Source: Bisporella sp. PMI_857 (lineage: Eukaryota > Ascomycota > Leotiomycetes > Helotiales > Helotiaceae). Taken from it: a stretch of DNA of 64,000 bases. Within the stretch, counting starts at the first letter, position 1; the number at the start of each line of letters is the position of its first letter. Made by a program: the position numbers and the translations under genes. Positions 60,480 through 64,000 of this stretch are shown here, piece by piece. Location of the stretch: NCBI GenBank assembly GCA_021307315.1, contig JAJSPD010000097.1, positions 85,171 to 149,170 on the forward strand. Direction: 5' to 3'. A model generated the notes under the pieces. That model saw nothing but the letters and a program-made list of their open reading frames with translations, searched no databases and was not told the origin of the DNA.

Positions 60480-61280
60480 ATGGCTTCTCTAAATCATCTC
60501 AAAGATGATCCGCTCTACAAAGTTCAGCGTCCGTATGAGTTCTGGCTCGATGAACAACCTGATGGATTGCCGAAGACAAATGTTCAGTTCGAATTGTACC
60601 ACAATGTCCCCGTGGTAGATGCACGCGCGGTGGGAATGGAGACCTTCAGTATCGAAGAAGAGGGCTTCCAATTCTTGCACCAGCAATTTCCAGATCAATT
60701 CGAGATCAGTGGCTCTGATGCAGCTAACTCGAGCCCTGAACAACGTCAATCAATTCTCGAGTACTTAGAGCATATGGCGGGTTTTCTTTGCAAGTCCCTT
60801 GGAGGGGAAAGGGCCATTTCGTATGACTGGAGGGTCAGTATTTCTTTACCCTAGTTGGACTTTGAGACCGACATGTCATGATCAGTTTGAAGTTAACAAG
60901 AGCAGGTTCGGCGATCTCGGAATAGTCCTGTCAATAAAGTTCCAAAGATTTACACCGTTCCGGATGAGCTCGATGCAAGAACAATTGCCATCGACGTTGA
61001 CCATCAAGTCCATGCCGGTTTGTTTACTACTTCTCTCTTCGTCCTTTGAGTTCATTAATTAACGTGACCAGATGGGTCTCCTAATGGGATCAAGAAATCT
61101 CTCTCATATCTTCTTACCGAGAACGAGAAACAAGAATTCATTGATGGTGTATATTGTCTGAGAGTTATCAAGTACGCCAATTTTCATTACTACCCCTCCT
61201 AACAATACCTCTTGGCACATCTCTGACTATAGATTACGGGTAGTCTTTGGCGGCCGCTTGTGCCCATTGTTCAGAATTAA
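60480..61280 (+). pseudogene. CmcJ/GA4-desaturase-like 2OG-oxygenase gene, 3'-truncated
   Basis: Four exons: 60480-60833, 60906-61017, 61072-61171 and 61244-61280. All joins keep phase and family residues (YDWR|VRRSR, VDHQVHA|DG, LRVIN|LWRPLVPI). It matches the fungal CmcJ/AsaB/GA4-desaturase-like family (LKDDPLYKVQRPYEFW, VVDARAVGMETFSIEEEGF, YDWRVR, IDVDHQVHAD), proteins that hydroxylate, desaturate or methoxylate natural products. The core WRPL motif is reached, but the protein stops after VPIVQN, where members normally continue for roughly 60-100 residues (expected CxNWPLAxCD...). At this point the sequence changes abruptly to a HET domain in another frame. The gene was therefore cut by a rearrangement. 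The start ATG is at 60480; an upstream in-frame extension has no ATG. Confidence 0.82.
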
Positions 61281-62262
61281 CATACCTAAGTATGCTATAC
61301 TTTCGCATAGATGGGGAGCGGAGGAGGTCACATTCGCAGATCTGATAAACAGCACGGGCAAGAGCAAGGTTGGCTATAGCAAGATACGATTCTGTGGAAA
61401 CAAGGCAAGGCGCGACAAGCTACATTACTTTTGGGTTGATACTTGCTGTATCGACAAATCGAATAGTACTGAGCTCGCAGAGGCGATTAACTCGATGTTT
61501 CGCTAGTACCGAAATGCGACTAAATGCTACGTTTATTTGTCAGATGTTTCGCGACTTGGTACTAATTCGGCCGACGGGATTAACGAAGCCTGAAATCGAC
61601 TTTCCGGAAAAGCTAATAGTTTATTCGAGGCTAGACTTACAAAAGCTTATTGCTTCGGCGTTAGTCGACTTCTTTTTAAACGAAAAAGAGCTGCTAAACA
61701 ACAAAGCCTTTTTAAAACGACATATTTGCGAAAAAACAGAAATTTTAGTTAATGCTTTTCGAAAAAGCTCGTTGTCAGATTTTAGTGTCGCTAAACAAAT
61801 GTTGTGAACAGTAAAACGAAAAACTTATTGTCAAGAAAATAAAGCATACTCGTTATTAAGCATTTTCGATGTTAATATGCTACTTATTTACAGCGAAGAA
61901 AAAAATTAAGCGATGCAGCAGCTCCGAGAAAAAATTAAAATAGCTATTAAAAGTGCGTTAAAGCGGCATAAAAAAAGCTACTCGGCAATATTTTACTAAA
62001 TATTAAAGATAAAAATACTTTTAAGTAAAGCTTTACAAGAATAGCCAAACAAATATTGCGAGAATACTTTTTAGCCTGCCGGCTAAACAACAAAAACACG
62101 AATGAAAACTTTAACGAAATAGTTAATATTGTTTAAAAATAACTGAATTTTCTAAGCGATACACAAAAGTTTATAATATACAACAACTACGACAATCCTA
62201 GATTACTAAAAATTACGAATCGAGCGACTATAAATATTCGAAAATTCTTTTTTAAGTTAACG
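61281..62262 (+). pseudogene. HET/NB-ARC (STAND) gene remnant, RIP-mutated
   Basis: It begins inside the HET domain at IPKYAILSHRWGAEEV, runs through FWVDTCCIDKSNS and AEAINSMFR, then hits TAG at 61504-61506 where Trp (TGG) is expected before YRNATKCYVYLSDVS. Later segments are readable but riddled with stops: LIASALVDFF, KRHICEKTEILVNAFRKSSLSDFSVA, ENKAYSLLSIFDVNMLLIYSEE, then an NB-ARC stretch ending at the Walker-B-like region FIIYNNYDNPRLL and INIRKFFF. Nearly all changes are C-to-T or G-to-A. The N-terminus of the HET domain is missing (fused to the oxygenase remnant). The sequence is cut at TA 62263-62264 by a transposon. Confidence 0.85.
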
Positions 62263-62264
62263 TA
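62263..62264. repeat. TA target-site dinucleotide of the Fot1/pogo insertion
   Basis: The TA stands exactly between the HET/NB-ARC reading and the transposon terminus. Fot1/pogo and Tc1/mariner elements duplicate TA on insertion. The partner TA would lie beyond the window's right edge. Confidence 0.6.
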
Positions 62265-64000
62265 GTTCACAAGCGAATGTCCCACACAAGCGAATGTCCC
62301 GATTTTTCTTGGCATACAAACAAAACTTTAAATAACACAACAAATAATTAAGTAAATTACTAAAACTATTCAGATTCAGAATTATTAAGCTTAATTCTTC
62401 TATTTTCGCATGTTTGTACGTTGTGTCCAAATTCTCCGCACAATTTGCAGCGTTGTTGTTGTAGTATAAAAAGTTTTGTACGACTACTACTTTCAACTAA
62501 ATCAGTTTACAATTGTGTATTAACATTATTTTAAGCTTAAAGATTTTGCGCATTTTGCAAACTAAGTAATCTTTTTTCTTGAATTCGACGCTTTTTTGTA
62601 CAACAACGCCGACTAAGTTCATTATTTGCTTTGCGCAATGTAGTGTTTTTTTGCGTAACAAAACTAATTCGTAAATTGCACGCGTTGCATTTTTAGCAAA
62701 CTAGTCTACACTTAACAAAAGCGCGGTTAGTAAGCTATTTTAATGTTGTACAATTTTTTTTTTTATATATTTAGTATATAATTGCGTTTCGATTACGTTG
62801 TACAGCGTTTTTGGCTTTTATACCGCAAGCAAATCGAACGAAGTTAACAATAAAGTTAGCGTAAAAACTCGAATATTAAGCTGTAAAATTACATATTGCG
62901 GATTGTATAGTACTAAACTAGTTTCGCGAAATTTTTTTTAAATGTTTAACTTTGTAAATGCTGTACGAAATGCAGTGTAAAAAGCAAAAAAAAGGTTTTT
63001 TTTAAAAATGTAAATAATATACGCACGTATTAATTTTTCGATTTTAGCACTGTACAAACGTTTTAATGCGCAAAAACACTTAATATTAAGTAGCTAAAGT
63101 TTATAAAATAAATATGCAAATATACACAATGTAATAATATTGTATTTTTTGCAATAAAGCTTAAAATCGGTCGAATAATAGTTTTTGTAACTATTAAAAA
63201 TAAAAAGCCGATATACATTTTTCGTACGACTTTTTGTATACTAATTAAAATACTAAATCCAATTTAAACTTCGTTTATTTATTGTTTAACTATTTGCTGT
63301 AATTGCAATTATTTAATTGTACAGCAATTAACTGTTTTTATACTATAACGACAAATGAGTTTTGCTTGTAACAATAATATATAGCAGTAGTGTATAGCCG
63401 TATAAACTGATATTTTAAATAACTGTAATTTATTTTCGGTTTTTTTTGCTATATAGTTCAAAGTTTATTTTGCCGTTTAGCGCTTGTTACAACTATTTCG
63501 GACGAAATCTGGCTTATTAAAAATTCTGTTTTATTAAAATTGTATATATTTTTTTCGTTAATTTTATATTTGTTAATTGTATTTCGTACAAGCCGAAACT
63601 ACGCGTTATACACGTTTAAATTTTCGTATTTAGCTTTTTAATAGTCGATTAACGATTAAAACGCGTTCGTAGTTTTAGTTGTTGTTGTACAAAGTTCGAA
63701 GTTTAGTTTTTGTCGACGCGTTTTACGTTTCGGTCCGCAAGCAATCGATTAGCTATTTTTTTAATACTATTAACTCGTAAAAAAAATAATCGTGAATTTA
63801 AATTAAAAATATATTGTACGATCGTTTTTTTTTTTAATAAAGTCAATTTTCGTGATTTTAGTATAGTATCGTATTTTGCAAGTATTTTTTAAGTTCGACG
63901 ACGTAATGTTTTTTCAAGTATATTATATATCCGCGCAATTTTCGTAATACGCGCTTTAAAGTTATTTTGTACAACTTGAACAGCTAAAAACATATCAGAT
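62265..64000 (-). mobile_element. Fot1/pogo-type DNA transposon, RIP-degraded, continues past the window
   Basis: The 3' terminus is at 62265, with two direct copies of CACAAGCGAATGTCCC at 62268-62283 and 62285-62300. On the minus strand a transposase can be read through many stops. N-terminal helix-turn-helix: ARITKIARIYNILEKTLRRR. CENP-B-like part: IANRLLADRNVKRV, KLRTRFNR. DDE core: ITVI...YGYTLL, IIVTSKTHLS, YTKSRTKNVYRL. C-terminal tail: TLRKANNELSRR and a CCHC zinc knuckle CX2CX4HX4C at 62449-62408. Substitutions are the RIP set (Trp to stop, Gln to stop, Gly to Asn/Ser, Pro to Leu, Asp to Asn), while CpG is retained. No functional protein is possible. The 5' end and second terminal repeat lie outside. 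Confidence 0.88.
62408..62449 (-). other. CCHC zinc-knuckle codons of the transposase remnant
   Basis: Fourteen codons read C-K-L-C-G-E-F-G-H-N-V-Q-T-C, all four metal ligands intact despite heavy mutation around them. This tail motif is usual in fungal Fot1/pogo transposases and anchors the reading frame of the pseudogene. Confidence 0.85.

Noticed and set aside
1..64000. CRISPR arrays, operons, riboswitches, ribosome-binding sites
   Set aside because: The window is eukaryotic with spliced genes; no regularly spaced repeats or prokaryotic signals are present.

Overview
This is a window of a filamentous ascomycete genome (Pezizomycotina; Leotiomycetes is only a guess). The evidence is short introns, mostly 48-80 nt with GTRNGY-type donors and CTAAC-like branch points, together with fungal-only families: Clr5, HET, WSC and RTA1 domains, Zn2Cys6 regulators, fungal Hsp70-like ATPases and Fot1/pogo transposons. 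I see no bacterial, organellar or viral gene layout. Most multi-exon models below were rebuilt by hand, and their exon phases sum exactly.

Left part (1-34 kb) is mostly ordinary genic DNA. It starts with a secreted WSC-domain protein (minus), two MITE-like elements (412-836 and 3147-3462) and REV1 (4032-7871), the translesion polymerase. Next come an NAD(P)-binding reductase/epimerase, an RTA1-type membrane protein with a dead RTA1 paralogue beside it, a sterol 3-beta-glucosyltransferase, a secreted FAD-linked oxidase, a Zn2Cys6 regulator and an MFS monocarboxylate-type transporter. The stretch 11.5-26 kb (transporters, glycosyltransferase, oxidase, regulator) looks like a small metabolic cluster without a backbone synthase; that reading is inference. 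Then come a TauD/TfdA-type dioxygenase with a broken splice donor, a frameshifted tubulin cofactor A gene, and THO complex subunit 7.

Right part (36-64 kb) is an accessory, turnover-prone island of the kind linked to fungal non-self recognition. It holds an intact Clr5-ankyrin protein (1197 aa), a 5'-truncated and nonsense-mutated HET-family gene, an F-box-like/ankyrin protein, an Hsp70-like ATPase divergent from an unrecognised partner gene, a decayed NB-ARC/TPR (NLR-like) gene, an aldo-keto reductase frameshifted at its catalytic His codon, and a CmcJ/GA4-desaturase-like gene cut off in mid-domain. The cut gene is fused to a HET/NB-ARC pseudogene, which in turn is interrupted by a Fot1/pogo transposon running off the window. 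From about 61.5 kb onward the DNA is very AT-rich, and the residue changes (Trp to stop, Gln to stop, Gly to Ser/Asn, Pro to Leu) are the C-to-T/G-to-A signature of repeat-induced point mutation (RIP), with CpG visibly spared.

Two themes deserve attention. One is an unexpected number of GC-AG introns: two well supported, two likely. The other is a series of genes broken by a single missing base, which must be tested against raw reads before they are called pseudogenes.
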